The notes beneath the pieces are model-generated. The model saw nothing but the letters and a program-made list of their open reading frames with translations, was not told the origin of the DNA and did not search any database. 64,000 nt of DNA, from the NCBI GenBank assembly GCA_902784755.1, contig CACZVX010000017.1, forward strand, positions 18,959 through 82,958, read 5' to 3'. The position numbers and the translations under genes are program-made. Each line of letters opens with the position of its first letter. The stretch's first letter is position 1. Below are positions 25,530 to 34,507 of this stretch, in pieces. Source of the DNA: an uncultured Prevotellaceae bacterium. GTDB taxonomy: Bacteria; Bacteroidota; Bacteroidia; Bacteroidales; Bacteroidaceae.

Positions 25530-26900
25530 ATGACTATGACAGAAAACATCTTCAGGCTATTCCATGAACTGAATCAAGTTCCACGACCCTCCTGGCATGA
25601 GGAACGGGTGGCGGATTGGCTTTGCGAGTTTGCTGAGAAAAATCAGCTCGACTATCAGCGCGATAGCCATAACTGCATCGTTATCCGCAAACCAGCAACA
25701 CTTGGAATGGAGCAGGCGCCCGTCACCGTGATGCACGCCCATATGGACATGGTATGCGTGGCAGAAGAGGGCAAAGCCTTCGATCCGCTCAACGATCCGA
25801 TAGAATCCTATATCGAGGATGGATGGATGAAAGCCCAAGGCACTTCACTCGGAGCCGACAATGGAATTGGGCTCTGCATGGCAATGGCTGTTATGGAGAG
25901 CAAATCCCTTGAACATGGTCCGCTGGAACTTTTTGTCACCACCAACGAAGAAGACGGTATGACGGGAGCCGCTAACATTTCGACCGATTTCATCAAAGGG
26001 CGCAGGATGATAGACCTCGACTCCGAGGATTACGACACAATTACCACAGGAGCTGCCGGAGCCTATCTACAGAACCATATGTTACCGCTGAAAAGGGAGA
26101 AATCTTCTGACAACCTTCATTATTATAAGTTGAGCATTCAGAGCAGTGTTGGCGGCCATTCTGGTGTGGACATCAACAAGGGGAGGAAAAGTGCGGTGAA
26201 AGAAATATGCGTTCTTCTGAAAAAGATGCTTGAAAAAGACCCAACGATGGTGGTGGCCGACATTACGGCTGGAGAAGCTAATGCATCCATCCCTGCCAGA
26301 GCATCGGCAGTTATCGGAAAAAGCACGGAAGAGGGATTGCCCGTAAATGGTGTCCTGGATTGTGAACAACCAGCGTCTTGCATCGACCGAAAATCCGTCG
26401 TTGCCCTTATCCAAGCTATTGACAGGATTCCTTACGGCGTCATTAAAATGAGTGAACGAATGGAGGGTACGGTGGAGACCTCAAACAACATTGGCGTTAT
26501 CCGCACAAGGGAAGACCATTTCTATGTCACAACTCATACCCGTTCTTTTATCAACAGTAGAATGGTGCAGATAGGGAAAGACATTGCTGGTGAGATAGCA
26601 AGAATCGGTGGCACATCCGAAATAGTGATGTCAACGCCAGCCTGGCAGGAGTGCACCGACAGTCCTTTCATACATTTGGTGGAGCAGACCTTCGAGGATG
26701 TGCTCGGTTTTCGCCCTCGGTTAGTAGAGATGCATTTTGTGATGGAGATGGGTTATTTTGTGGAGCGTTTTCCTGGCATTCAGATCCTACCCATTGGCCC
26801 CCGTATCCTGGAGCCCCATTCCACTCAAGAGCGTGTAGAGATATCCACCATCGAAAACATCTGGAGGGTGCTTGTGGAACTATTGAAAAGACTTAGGTGA
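25530..26900 (+). CDS. pepD: aminoacyl-histidine dipeptidase (M20 family)
   Basis: 456 residues, slightly shorter than the usual about 485. Metal and catalytic residues of the M20 PepD type are visible: H-A-H-M-D-M-V (first zinc ligand), L-G-A-D-N-G-I-G (bridging Asp), T-N-E-E-D (catalytic Glu plus ligand Glu), L-D-S-E-D (Asp ligand) and E-M-H-F-V-M-E (His ligand), with the dimer-lid motif V-G-G-H-S-G in between. It is cytosolic and cleaves Xaa-His and similar dipeptides. It starts 27 nt after the GH3 gene, but a shared function is not evident. Confidence 0.92.
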   Translation: MTMTENIFRLFHELNQVPRPSWHEERVADWLCEFAEKNQLDYQRDSHNCIVIRKPATLGMEQAPVTVMHAHMDMVCVAEEGKAFDPLNDPIESYIEDGWMKAQGTSLGADNGIGLCMAMAVMESKSLEHGPLELFVTTNEEDGMTGAANISTDFIKGRRMIDLDSEDYDTITTGAAGAYLQNHMLPLKREKSSDNLHYYKLSIQSSVGGHSGVDINKGRKSAVKEICVLLKKMLEKDPTMVVADITAGEANASIPARASAVIGKSTEEGLPVNGVLDCEQPASCIDRKSVVALIQAIDRIPYGVIKMSERMEGTVETSNNIGVIRTREDHFYVTTHTRSFINSRMVQIGKDIAGEIARIGGTSEIVMSTPAWQECTDSPFIHLVEQTFEDVLGFRPRLVEMHFVMEMGYFVERFPGIQILPIGPRILEPHSTQERVEISTIENIWRVLVELLKRLR

Positions 26901-27468
26901 TAATAAGGTATCTTTCATCTGCAAAGTCACAAATAAAACGGTAATATTAAAACCCTTTTTAACCGCAGAAGTAATAAGAAGATTTGAGAAATCAAAATGT
27001 AAGAGGATATGTTACTATATTATTGTAAATGCTCTCAAACTAACCCCGATTATATCCATTACAAAAATTACATTGTTTTTCTGGGGTGTATTTGGGGACG
27101 CTTTCAGTTTGATAGAAATAGATAGTTTATTTATAATAATCAAGAAATCAATCAATTTAATTATATGTATGTAGAATTTGGGAGGCTGTAATTAACTTGT
27201 AATGAATGTAATCTAACGTCTATTGTCCCCCGCATTCTTACATTGCTTCTACGCCATTCTTACATTGCTTCCACGCCATTCTTGCATTGCTTCCACGCCA
27301 TTCTTGCATTGCTTCCACGTCATTCTTGCATTGCTTCCACTTCATTTAAGCGCACTCCTCTCTTCATAACAACCATTTACTTCTAATAACGATCCATGAC
27401 ATTCCTGAAGTGGTTTTCAGCCCGAAGCAATATTGTAATTTTGCAAAAGCTTACCTTTTTACCTTTAA
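26901..27468. other. 568-nt convergent intergenic region
   Basis: No gene is visible. The first about 330 nt is AT-rich. It is followed by five tandem 22-bp units (separate entry) and then a short TTTTTACC-type simple repeat near 27450-27467, at the end of cstA. It separates the 3' ends of pepD (plus) and cstA (minus). Confidence 0.7.
27231..27339. repeat. five tandem 22-bp repeats (core GCCATTCTTRCATTGC)
   Basis: Units lie at 27231-27251 (one base short), 27252-27273, 27274-27295, 27296-27317 and 27318-27339. Each is a 16-nt core (GCCATTCTTACATTGC or ...TTGCATTGC) plus the six bases TTCCAC (TTCTAC in unit 1). There is no spacer variation, so this is not CRISPR. The same core with a different 6-nt linker recurs at 56117-56181. 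Confidence 0.9.
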
Positions 27469-28914
27469 TTATTCCTGCGGCACGTCATGCATCTTTCTCA
27501 CCTTTAGCATAAACCAGATTAGCAGCGCGAAGGCAAACAAGGCAGATACGGTGTAACCAACAGCCATGGGAGCGCCGAGTGTGTTGGGCGATACGAGGAT
27601 GAACATAGTGCAGACCGCGGTCATGAATAGCGCCGGCAGAAGTGTGATGATGTAGGGCTTGCGATTACGGGCTAGATAGACGGTGATGGCCCAGAGGGTG
27701 AAGACGGAAAGGGTCTGATTACCCCAGCCGAAATAGCCCCAGATGATGTTGAATCCGTCAGCATTACTGATGTTGAAAAAGAGCAGTCCGAACGTGGCGG
27801 CGAAAAGCGGTATGCAGATGTACAGGCGGCTGCGCACGGTCTTTTGTTCTAAATGAAAGAATTCAGCGAGAATGAGTCTGGCCGATCGCAGAGAAGTGTC
27901 GCCTGTGGTGATGGGAGCGGCCACGACACCCAGCATCACTAGAAGTCCACCGAAGAGGCCCAGCCAACCTTCGCTCACCACCGTCACCACCTTCGGAGCC
28001 GACATGGTTGCCTCGGGCGCATGACCCAGAATGGCTTCACCCGAGCCTCCATAGAAGAAATACATAGAGATGGTTGCCCATATGAGTGCGACGATGCCTT
28101 CCGTGATCATAGACCCGTAGAAGATAGGGCGTCCCAAATGCTCACTCTTCATGCAGCGTGCCATCAATGGACTCTGTGTGGCGTGAAAACCGCTGATAGC
28201 ACCACAGGCAATGGTGATGAACAGGGCAGGGAAGATGGGGGTGCCGTTCATGGGCGTCAATCCGTCGGTCAGTTCGGGCAGCGAAGGCCATTTCACGAAG
28301 AGGATAACCATCATAGCCGCTGCCATGAAAATCATGGAAACGGCAAAAACTGGGTAGATTTTCCCGATGATCTTGCTGATGGGCAGGATGGAGGCAATGA
28401 GATAATAGACAAAGATGAGCGCACACCAGAAATAGATCCAGCGGATGTCCTCGCCGCAGATATCGCCCAGGATGATGGCGGGGCTATAGACAAACACGGC
28501 ACCTACCATGATAAGCATGAATACGGTGAAGACGAGCATAATTTTCTTCGTGGTTTGCCCGAGATAGCGCCCCACCAGTTCCGGTTGTCCGATGCCGCTG
28601 TGCCTCAGTGAAATCATTCCTGCCAGATAGTCATGGGTGGCACCGGCAAAGATGCAGCCCAACACAATCCAAAGATAGGCCGACGGTCCGAATTTCGCTC
28701 CCATGATGGCACCGAAAATGGGGCCAGTGCCGGCAATGTTGAGGAACTGTATCATGAAAATCTTCCATGACGGCAGCACCATGAAATCCACCCCGTCAGC
28801 TTTGGCGATGGCGGGTGTCACCCGATTGTCGGGTCCGAAAGTTTTTTCCACGAAACGGCCATAAAGAAGATAGCCCAGAATGAGGGCAATGAGGCTCAAA
28901 GTGAATGTAACCAT
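27469..28914 (-). CDS. cstA: carbon starvation protein CstA-type peptide/pyruvate transporter
   Basis: 481 residues and about 12-13 membrane segments. The CstA signature is at the N-terminus: L-L-Y-G-R-F-V-E-K-x-F-G, then F-L-N-I-A-G-T-G-P-I-F-G-A, then G-C-I-F-A-G-A-T-H-D-Y. It is the short form; E. coli CstA is about 700 residues. Family members take up peptides or pyruvate during carbon limitation. It is a single gene with its own promoter at 28951-28981. Confidence 0.92.
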   Translation of the reverse strand: MVTFTLSLIALILGYLLYGRFVEKTFGPDNRVTPAIAKADGVDFMVLPSWKIFMIQFLNIAGTGPIFGAIMGAKFGPSAYLWIVLGCIFAGATHDYLAGMISLRHSGIGQPELVGRYLGQTTKKIMLVFTVFMLIMVGAVFVYSPAIILGDICGEDIRWIYFWCALIFVYYLIASILPISKIIGKIYPVFAVSMIFMAAAMMVILFVKWPSLPELTDGLTPMNGTPIFPALFITIACGAISGFHATQSPLMARCMKSEHLGRPIFYGSMITEGIVALIWATISMYFFYGGSGEAILGHAPEATMSAPKVVTVVSEGWLGLFGGLLVMLGVVAAPITTGDTSLRSARLILAEFFHLEQKTVRSRLYICIPLFAATFGLLFFNISNADGFNIIWGYFGWGNQTLSVFTLWAITVYLARNRKPYIITLLPALFMTAVCTMFILVSPNTLGAPMAVGYTVSALFAFALLIWFMLKVRKMHDVPQE

Positions 28915-28950
28915 TATCCTTAATCTATTCCTTTAAAACAAAATCGGCTG

Positions 28951-28981
28951 CAAAAGTAATCAAATTTTATTTAAACGCAAA
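28951..28981 (-). promoter_or_regulatory. promoter for cstA
   Basis: On the minus strand TTTG (28981-28978), a 19-nt spacer and TACTTTTG (28958-28951). The start codon is 37 nt downstream of the box. Confidence 0.7.
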
Positions 28982-29125
28982 GATTTTGTTTGGTTTTGTT
29001 GTAGATATGGCTAATAATGTTTGGAATCGTAATTTGTGGTGTTGCATCTTTTGGTTGCCTAACCATCCTTCCCCTCCTTCGAAAGGAGGAGACATGGAAC
29101 TCTTCTGGGTCCCTTATGAGTGTGC

Positions 29126-29154
29126 AAAAAAAAGTCCTCCCTATGCAGGGAGGA
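29126..29154 (-). terminator. rho-independent terminator of metY
   Basis: An 8-bp perfect stem TCCTCCCT/AGGGAGGA (29135-29142 with 29147-29154) with a 4-nt loop, followed on the minus strand by a run of T residues (29133-29126). It lies 19 nt after the metY stop. Confidence 0.9.
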
Positions 29155-29173
29155 TTTGAGTGGGGCTCCTTTC

Positions 29174-30457
29174 TTAAACCTTATCTAATGCCTGACGGAT
29201 GTCGTCAAGAATGTCTTCCACATCCTCAATGCCTACGGAGAGGCGGATGAGATCTGGAGCTACACCGGCTTCGTACAACTGCTCATCACTCATCTGACGA
29301 TGGGTATGAGAGGCGGGATGGAGCACACAGGTGCGGGCATCGGCTACGTGAGTGACGATGGCGATGAGCTCTAGGGAGTCCATGAACTTGATGGCGGTCT
29401 CGCGGGTGCCCTTCAGTCCGAAGGCCATCACACCACAGGAACCGTTGGGTAGGTATTTCTGAGCACGCTCGTAGTTGGCATCACCTTTCAGGCCACTATA
29501 GTTCACCCATGCCACACGGGGATCATTTGAGAGGAACTCGGCCACACACTGGGCATTGCGGCAATGCTGCGGCATACGCAAATGGAGCGTCTCCAAACCG
29601 AGGTTAAGCAGGAATGAATTCTGCGGAGCTGGAATGGAACCAAGGTCGCGCATCAGCTGACTGACGATCTTCGTGCAGTAAGCCATCTTTCCGAATGCCT
29701 TAGTATAAGTGAGCCCGTGGTAGGATTCATCAGGCGTGGTAAGACCTGGGTATTTCTCTGCGTGAGCCTCCCAGTCGAAGTTGCCACTGTCAACGACGCA
29801 TCCACCCACCTGTGTTGCGTGGCCGTCCATGTATTTCGTAGTGGAGTGGGTGATGATGTCGGCACCCCATTCGAAGGGACGGCAGTTGACAGGTGTGGCA
29901 AACGTGTTGTCGATAATCAGAGGTACACCATTCTTATGTGCAATGCGTGAGAACTTCTCAATATCGAGCACGTTGCAGCTGGGGTTAGAGATGGTCTCAC
30001 CGAAGAGCAGTTTTGTATTAGGACGGAAGGCAGCTTGAATCTCCTCTTCGCTGGCTTCGGGGTTGACGAAGGTGCATTCAATGCCAAGTTTCTCAAGCGT
30101 CACGCCGAAGAGATTGAAAGTACCACCGTAGATTTCATTTGAAGTCACAATGTGGTCGCCAGCACCGCAGATATTGAAGACGGCGAAGAAATTGGCTGCT
30201 TGTCCACTGCTGGTGAGCACAGCTCCAACACCGCCTTCAAGGGCAGCTATTTTGCTGGCCACGGCATCGTTGGTGGGGTTCTGCAGACGTGTATAGAAAT
30301 AGCCTTCTTTCTTGAGATCGAAAAGCATGGCCATCTCTTCAGAATTATCATACTTGAAGGTTGTGCTTTGGATAATGGGCAGTACGCGTGGGTCACCGTT
30401 CTTGGGCTCCCATCCTGCCTGCACGCAAAGTGTGGCGGTTTTAAGGTTCTTCTTCAT
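29174..30457 (-). CDS. metY: O-acetylhomoserine sulfhydrylase (PLP-dependent)
   Basis: 427 residues from the ATG at 30457; the longer frame crosses the -7 box (TACCTTTG, minus, 30488-30495). It is a Cys/Met metabolism PLP enzyme with T-S-S-G-Q-A-A cofactor-phosphate loop, D-N-T-F-A-T-P and the PLP lysine in H-S-T-T-K-Y-M-D-G-H. It makes homocysteine from O-acetylhomoserine and sulfide, and some members also make cysteine from O-acetylserine, the product of CysE encoded at 59.5 kb. The leader is only about 25-30 nt, too short for a SAM riboswitch. Confidence 0.92.
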   Translation of the reverse strand: MKKNLKTATLCVQAGWEPKNGDPRVLPIIQSTTFKYDNSEEMAMLFDLKKEGYFYTRLQNPTNDAVASKIAALEGGVGAVLTSSGQAANFFAVFNICGAGDHIVTSNEIYGGTFNLFGVTLEKLGIECTFVNPEASEEEIQAAFRPNTKLLFGETISNPSCNVLDIEKFSRIAHKNGVPLIIDNTFATPVNCRPFEWGADIITHSTTKYMDGHATQVGGCVVDSGNFDWEAHAEKYPGLTTPDESYHGLTYTKAFGKMAYCTKIVSQLMRDLGSIPAPQNSFLLNLGLETLHLRMPQHCRNAQCVAEFLSNDPRVAWVNYSGLKGDANYERAQKYLPNGSCGVMAFGLKGTRETAIKFMDSLELIAIVTHVADARTCVLHPASHTHRQMSDEQLYEAGVAPDLIRLSVGIEDVEDILDDIRQALDKV

Positions 30458-30585
30458 GACTTTTTTATTGTTGCTTGTTTGTGGGTACAAAGGTACAATT
30501 TTTTACTATATTTTTATCACCGAATAAAAAAAAAGTATTATCTTTGCAGAGAAAACCATTTATCATCCAGAAAAGCATTTGTATT

Positions 30586-30870
30586 ATGAAAAAGGTGTTG
30601 TTGACTATAGTGCTGATTCTTGTTATTTTGGCAGGAGCTTGCGCACTGACAAATCCTTCGAAAGAGAAGCATATTGACGCCATTCAGGATGCCTATATGG
30701 GCAATCTCGACGACAAGAGCTATGATTTTCTCGACGGCAAATCGCTTACCAAAATCTTACTGCAAAACAGTCTCGAATACAAGAGTTTTGGTCTCTGCAG
30801 CACGGGCAGAATTCTCGATAAAGATGTGTCGTTTGGTATCCTTGGACACGTTTTCGTACTTGAAAAATAA
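30586..30870 (+). CDS. small membrane-anchored protein, DUF4359-like
   Basis: 94 residues from the ATG at 30586. The longer open frame runs through the -7 box TATCTTTG (30539-30546). A hydrophobic N-terminus ends in L-A-G-A-C, which may be a weak lipobox or a membrane anchor, followed by T-N-P-S-K-E-K-H, resembling DUF4359. The rest has two Cys-containing beta strands. Function is unknown. The M48 protease gene follows 21 nt later and is probably co-transcribed. Confidence 0.6.
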   Translation: MKKVLLTIVLILVILAGACALTNPSKEKHIDAIQDAYMGNLDDKSYDFLDGKSLTKILLQNSLEYKSFGLCSTGRILDKDVSFGILGHVFVLEK

Positions 30871-30891
30871 TCATATTAAATCTAAATTACA

Positions 30892-31797
30892 ATGAGAAAG
30901 TTAAGAATAATGCTGGCCACCGCACTGGTAGTGTTACTGGCCGCTTGTGGTACAACCCGCACTGTGCCCCTGACTGGCAGAACACAGAAAGTAGCAGACA
31001 ATGCACAGATGCTGAGCCTCTCCTTGCAGGAGTATCAGACCTACATGAAGACCGCCAAGAAATCGACCAATGCCACAAACACCGCTATGGTGGAGCGAGT
31101 AGGTAAGCGACTGGCTGCTGCCGTGGAGACCTATCTGAAGCAGAATGGCTACGAAAGTGAGCTGCAGGGCTATCAGTGGGAATTCAACCTCGTGCAGGAC
31201 AAGGAAGTGAACGCTTGGTGCATGCCTGGCGGAAAGATCGTGGTCTATGAGGGACTGCTGCCCGTGACACAGACGGAAGACGCATTGGCAATCGTGCTTG
31301 GCCACGAGATAGCTCACGCTGTGGCAATGCATTCGGCTGAGCAGTATCAGAAGAAACTTAACCAGCAGACTGGACTTCAGGCTGGCGCCGTTTTGGCACA
31401 GGTTCTCGGTGTGGGCTCTACGATGACTTCCGCAGGCGTGCAGGTTGCCCAGCAATATCTGAGCTTCCGCAACCTGAGTTATTCGCGCGATCATGAGAGC
31501 GAGGCCGACCATCTGGGTCTGATCTTCGCTGCCATGGCAGGTTATAATCCTGAAGTGGCCATCGACTTCTGGGGCCGCATGGGATCAAGCAATGTGCCTG
31601 AGTGGCAGAGTTCACACCCCAGCAACGAGAATCGTATCGCTGCCATCAAGCAGCAGATGCCCGAGGCCCTGAAGTATTATAATGCAGCCAAGGCTGCTTC
31701 TACGCCAAAGGCTACCACCACTACAAAGAAGTCAACTTCCACCAAGAAGTCAACGACCTCCAAGAAGAGTGGCAACAGTTTTAAAATCGGCGGTTGA
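30892..31797 (+). CDS. M48-family metalloprotease lipoprotein
   Basis: 301 residues with a lipobox (L-L-A-A-C). The catalytic zinc motif is H138-E-I-A-H142 with the third ligand Glu in E-S-E-A-D-H, the M48B pattern shared with LoiP/YcaL and the BepA protease domain. It should work in the periplasm on misfolded outer-membrane proteins. The last about 35 residues are a Lys/Ser/Thr-rich low-complexity tail (repeats of T-K-K-S-T), unlike typical family ends. Its stop lies 8 nt before the likely start of the next gene, so the two are translationally close. Confidence 0.9.
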   Translation: MRKLRIMLATALVVLLAACGTTRTVPLTGRTQKVADNAQMLSLSLQEYQTYMKTAKKSTNATNTAMVERVGKRLAAAVETYLKQNGYESELQGYQWEFNLVQDKEVNAWCMPGGKIVVYEGLLPVTQTEDALAIVLGHEIAHAVAMHSAEQYQKKLNQQTGLQAGAVLAQVLGVGSTMTSAGVQVAQQYLSFRNLSYSRDHESEADHLGLIFAAMAGYNPEVAIDFWGRMGSSNVPEWQSSHPSNENRIAAIKQQMPEALKYYNAAKAASTPKATTTTKKSTSTKKSTTSKKSGNSFKIGG

Positions 31798-31805
31798 ATA
31801 GTCTG

Positions 31806-32258
31806 ATGATGATTTTCCGTGCACCGAGGCCTTCACGCGTGAAAAACATGGAGGCCTCGGTAAGCCGTTTCTGGTGCAGAAAGGGCTATACGGGTATCAC
31901 TATTTTCGGACATATCTTCACCCGAACACAGGAGGATGCCGACAAGTTTAACAGTAAGTTCGACGCATTGAAGAACCATGAGATGATACATGTGCGCCAG
32001 GCACAGTCGCTTTATGACAGTTGGTTTCTCTTCTATGTGCGCTACCTATGGTTCTCGCTGATGGCAGTCGGTTATGTACGCAGGATGAAAGGCGCCATGT
32101 ACTATCTGAATCCGTTTGAGATAGAAGCCTACCGTTACATGTGGGAGCGCGACTATCTGGAACGTTGTAGCGAAGGGGCTGTGGGATGGCGCGAATTCGC
32201 TCATATGTCGCTGGCTGCACGCATGCGTTACGTGAAGAAGTACAATATTGCGCACTGA
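31806..32258 (+). CDS. small HExxH protein (putative metallopeptidase)
   Basis: 150 residues from the ATG at 31806; a TTG start at 31794 would overlap the M48 stop. It contains N-H58-E-M-I-H62-V-R-Q, a zinc-binding HExxH motif, then an aromatic membrane-like segment (F-L-F-Y-V-R-Y-L-W-F) and N-P-F-E-I-E-A-Y-R-Y. That order (H-E-x-I-H-x-R-Q ... F-E-x-E-A-Y) recurs in an uncharacterised Bacteroidetes family, where the last Glu could be the third metal ligand. There is no signal peptide. Its place next to an M48 protease suggests a shared envelope-proteolysis unit. Confidence 0.7.
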   Translation: MMIFRAPRPSRVKNMEASVSRFWCRKGYTGITIFGHIFTRTQEDADKFNSKFDALKNHEMIHVRQAQSLYDSWFLFYVRYLWFSLMAVGYVRRMKGAMYYLNPFEIEAYRYMWERDYLERCSEGAVGWREFAHMSLAARMRYVKKYNIAH

Positions 32259-32312
32259 CTGCAAACTTTTGCGAACTGACGCTTAAAATGAACATTTTTG
32301 CGAATGCGTTTT

Positions 32313-32344
32313 TTTGGCGGGTTCGCTTTTTTCTTCTATCTTTG
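32313..32344 (+). promoter_or_regulatory. promoter immediately before the coiled-coil/HTH gene
   Basis: TTTG (32313-32316), a 20-nt spacer and TATCTTTG (32337-32344). The ATG begins 5 nt after the box at 32349, so the transcript is predicted to start at or next to the start codon. Confidence 0.75.
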
Positions 32345-32348
32345 CACT

Positions 32349-33038
32349 ATGATTGAATTCCTGACATCGAATTTCGTGCTGAGCAACCGCGAGTTGTTTC
32401 TAGTCATCATCGCAAGTGTGATCTACGTGGTGCTTTTTGTGGTGACCTTCCTCAACAGCCGGCGTAAGATTCTCCAACTGCGCGAACGTATTAATAAGGT
32501 ACACGCGTTGAAGGAGGAGCAGGAGGCGCAGAGCGAGCAGAGTATCGAGGCCAACCGTAAGAAGATTGCCGAACTGGAGAACCTGCTGAAGAAACTCGGT
32601 GATGAGAACTCAATGCTGAAACTGGAACTGGAAGAACGAAAGGCCAAGCTCGACTACGCCAATACGCTCGCCATTATCGACAATGAGAAGCGTCAGCAGG
32701 CAGAGTCGGTCATCTTCGGTTCTGACATCTATGCGAAAATCAAGGATCTGATCGACCGTGGACAGACGATGGGCAAGGAAGACTGGAAACGGCTGACGGA
32801 ACTGGTGGACAGCATCTATTCGGGGTTCACTGGAAAACTTTACAGTTTATATCGGATGAACGAGCACGATTACCACGTGAGTCTGCTCATTAAGATCCAC
32901 TTACAGCCCAAGGAGATAGCAACGCTGACGGCTCATAGCAAGGAGAGTGTGTCATCGACCCGCAGCCGTCTTTACCAGAAGATTTTCGGACAGAAAGCAT
33001 CGCCCAAGGAGTGGGATGATTTCATCCTTTCATTATGA
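32349..33038 (+). CDS. membrane-anchored coiled-coil protein with C-terminal HTH-like domain
   Basis: 229 residues from the ATG at 32349. An N-terminal membrane helix (F-L-V-I-I-A-S-V-I-Y-V-V-L-F-V-V-T-F) is followed by a long coiled coil (about residues 35-115, rich in E, K, L and Q). The C-terminal region (E-I-A-T-L-T-A-H-S-K-E-S-V-S-S-T-R-S-R-L-Y-Q-K-I-F) matches the LuxR-like helix-turn-helix ends of Bacteroidetes TPR regulators, finishing W-D-D-F-I-L-S-L. It lacks the TPR and kinase parts, so it looks like a reduced membrane-bound regulator. The promoter abuts the gene (32313-32344). Confidence 0.7.
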   Translation: MIEFLTSNFVLSNRELFLVIIASVIYVVLFVVTFLNSRRKILQLRERINKVHALKEEQEAQSEQSIEANRKKIAELENLLKKLGDENSMLKLELEERKAKLDYANTLAIIDNEKRQQAESVIFGSDIYAKIKDLIDRGQTMGKEDWKRLTELVDSIYSGFTGKLYSLYRMNEHDYHVSLLIKIHLQPKEIATLTAHSKESVSSTRSRLYQKIFGQKASPKEWDDFILSL

Positions 33039-33068
33039 TAGAAGTAAACTTTTTAAATAGATTAGATT

Positions 33069-33515
33069 ATGATAGAGTATTTCGCAGACCACATGTGGCA
33101 ACTATGGACGGTGGTAGCCGTCGTTTGCCTGATTCTTGAATTGATGAACGGTGATTTCTTCATCATGTGTTTTGCTATCGGCGGTGTCTGCTCTGCCATT
33201 GCCGCTGCTGTTGGTGCCGGTGTTTACTGGCAATTGGGCATCTTCGCTTTGTGCTCAGTGTTGAGCCTCTTCTTCGTGCGTCCTGCAGCCTTGCGCTATC
33301 TGCATAAGAACGATGACCAAAGGGTGAGTAATGCTGACGCCATTATCGGTCGTGAAGGACGTGTGGTGGAGACCATCGAGGCCGACGGTTTCGGACGCGT
33401 GGCCATCGATGGCGATGTATGGAAGGCTGTCACTGAGGATGGTTCGCCTATAGAGAAAGGCAAGAAAGTGACCGTTGTCTCCCGTGAGAGTATTATTATT
33501 ACCGTAAAATTATAA
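33069..33515 (+). CDS. NfeD-family membrane protein
   Basis: 148 residues: three to four membrane segments (W-T-V-V-A-V-V-C-L-I-L-E-L, then C-F-A-I-G-G-V-C-S-A-I-A) followed by a C-terminal OB-fold (I-I-G-R-E-G-R-V-V-E-T ... V-A-I-D-G-D-V-W-K-A-V). This is the short NfeD type without the protease domain. It is followed 21 nt later by an SPFH/stomatin-like protein, its standard partner, so the two should form an inner-membrane complex involved in membrane quality control. Confidence 0.9.
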   Translation: MIEYFADHMWQLWTVVAVVCLILELMNGDFFIMCFAIGGVCSAIAAAVGAGVYWQLGIFALCSVLSLFFVRPAALRYLHKNDDQRVSNADAIIGREGRVVETIEADGFGRVAIDGDVWKAVTEDGSPIEKGKKVTVVSRESIIITVKL

Positions 33516-33536
33516 ACTTTTAAAACTATAAAAATT

Positions 33537-34496
33537 ATGGAGATTAACACTGGATTAATTGTATTGATTATTATTGTGGTCTTGGCACTGATTCTTGTCA
33601 AGAAGAGTCTTATTATCATTCCTCAGAGCGAAACGAAGATTGTAGAGCGCCTAGGTAAGTATTACGCTACGTTGCAGCCTGGTATCAACCTCATCATTCC
33701 ATTCATCGACCGCGCCAAAGATATTGTCACACTGAACCGTGGACGCTATGTCTATTCGAACACTATTGACCTCCGTGAACAGGTTTACGACTTTGACAAA
33801 CAGAATGTGATCACGAAAGATAATATCCAGATGCAGATCAACGCGCTTCTCTATTTCCAGATTGTGGACCCCTTCAAGGCCGCCTATGAAATCTCGAACC
33901 TGCCTAACGCTATCGAGAAACTGACGCAGACGACTCTGCGTAACATCATCGGCGAACTGGAACTCGACCAGACACTGACCTCACGCGATACGATCAACAC
34001 CAAACTTCGCGCCGTGCTCGATGATGCTACCGACAAGTGGGGCGTGAAGGTGAACCGTGTGGAACTGCAGGACATCACGCCTCCTTCAAGCGTGCTTAAC
34101 GCCATGGAGAAGCAGATGCAGGCAGAGCGTAACAAGCGTGCGCAGATTCTGACCTCAGAGGGTGAGAAGGCCGCAGAGATCCTGTCGTCTGAAGGTGAGA
34201 AGACGGCTATGATTAACCGTGCCGAAGCCGCCAAGCAGCAGGCCATCCTGACTGCTGAAGGTGAGGCCCAGGCCCGTATCCGCAAGGCCGAAGCTGAGGC
34301 TATTGCCATTGAGAAGATTACTGAGGCAGTCGGCAAGAGTTCGAATCCTGCCAGCTATCTGTTGGCCCAGAAGTATATCACAATGATGGAAGAACTGGCC
34401 AAGGGTAATACTACGAAGACGGTCTATCTGCCATACGAAGCTACGAACCTCATGGGCTCTATCGGTGGCATCAAGGATTTGTTCAAGAGTGAATAA
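33537..34496 (+). CDS. SPFH/Band 7 (stomatin/QmcA-like) membrane protein
   Basis: 319 residues with one N-terminal membrane helix, an SPFH domain (I-I-P-Q-S-E-T-K-I-V-E-R-L-G-K-Y ... L-R-N-I-I-G-E-L-E-L-D), an Ala/Glu/Lys-rich coiled coil (S-E-G-E-K-A-A-E-I-L-S-S-E-G-E-K-T) and a short hydrophobic C-terminus. Such proteins assemble into large rings or microdomains in the inner membrane, often with NfeD partners and proteases; NfeD is encoded directly upstream. The hairpin repeat at 34508-34583 follows the stop. Confidence 0.92.
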   Translation: MEINTGLIVLIIIVVLALILVKKSLIIIPQSETKIVERLGKYYATLQPGINLIIPFIDRAKDIVTLNRGRYVYSNTIDLREQVYDFDKQNVITKDNIQMQINALLYFQIVDPFKAAYEISNLPNAIEKLTQTTLRNIIGELELDQTLTSRDTINTKLRAVLDDATDKWGVKVNRVELQDITPPSSVLNAMEKQMQAERNKRAQILTSEGEKAAEILSSEGEKTAMINRAEAAKQQAILTAEGEAQARIRKAEAEAIAIEKITEAVGKSSNPASYLLAQKYITMMEELAKGNTTKTVYLPYEATNLMGSIGGIKDLFKSE

Positions 34497-34507
34497 TATT
34501 AATTAGT

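Noticed and set aside
27231-27339. CRISPR array
   Set aside because: The units are contiguous 22-mers with a constant 6-nt linker. There are no unique spacers and no cas genes.
30458-30487. SAM riboswitch before metY
   Set aside because: The leader between the -7 box and the start codon is about 25-30 nt, too short for any known SAM-binding structure.
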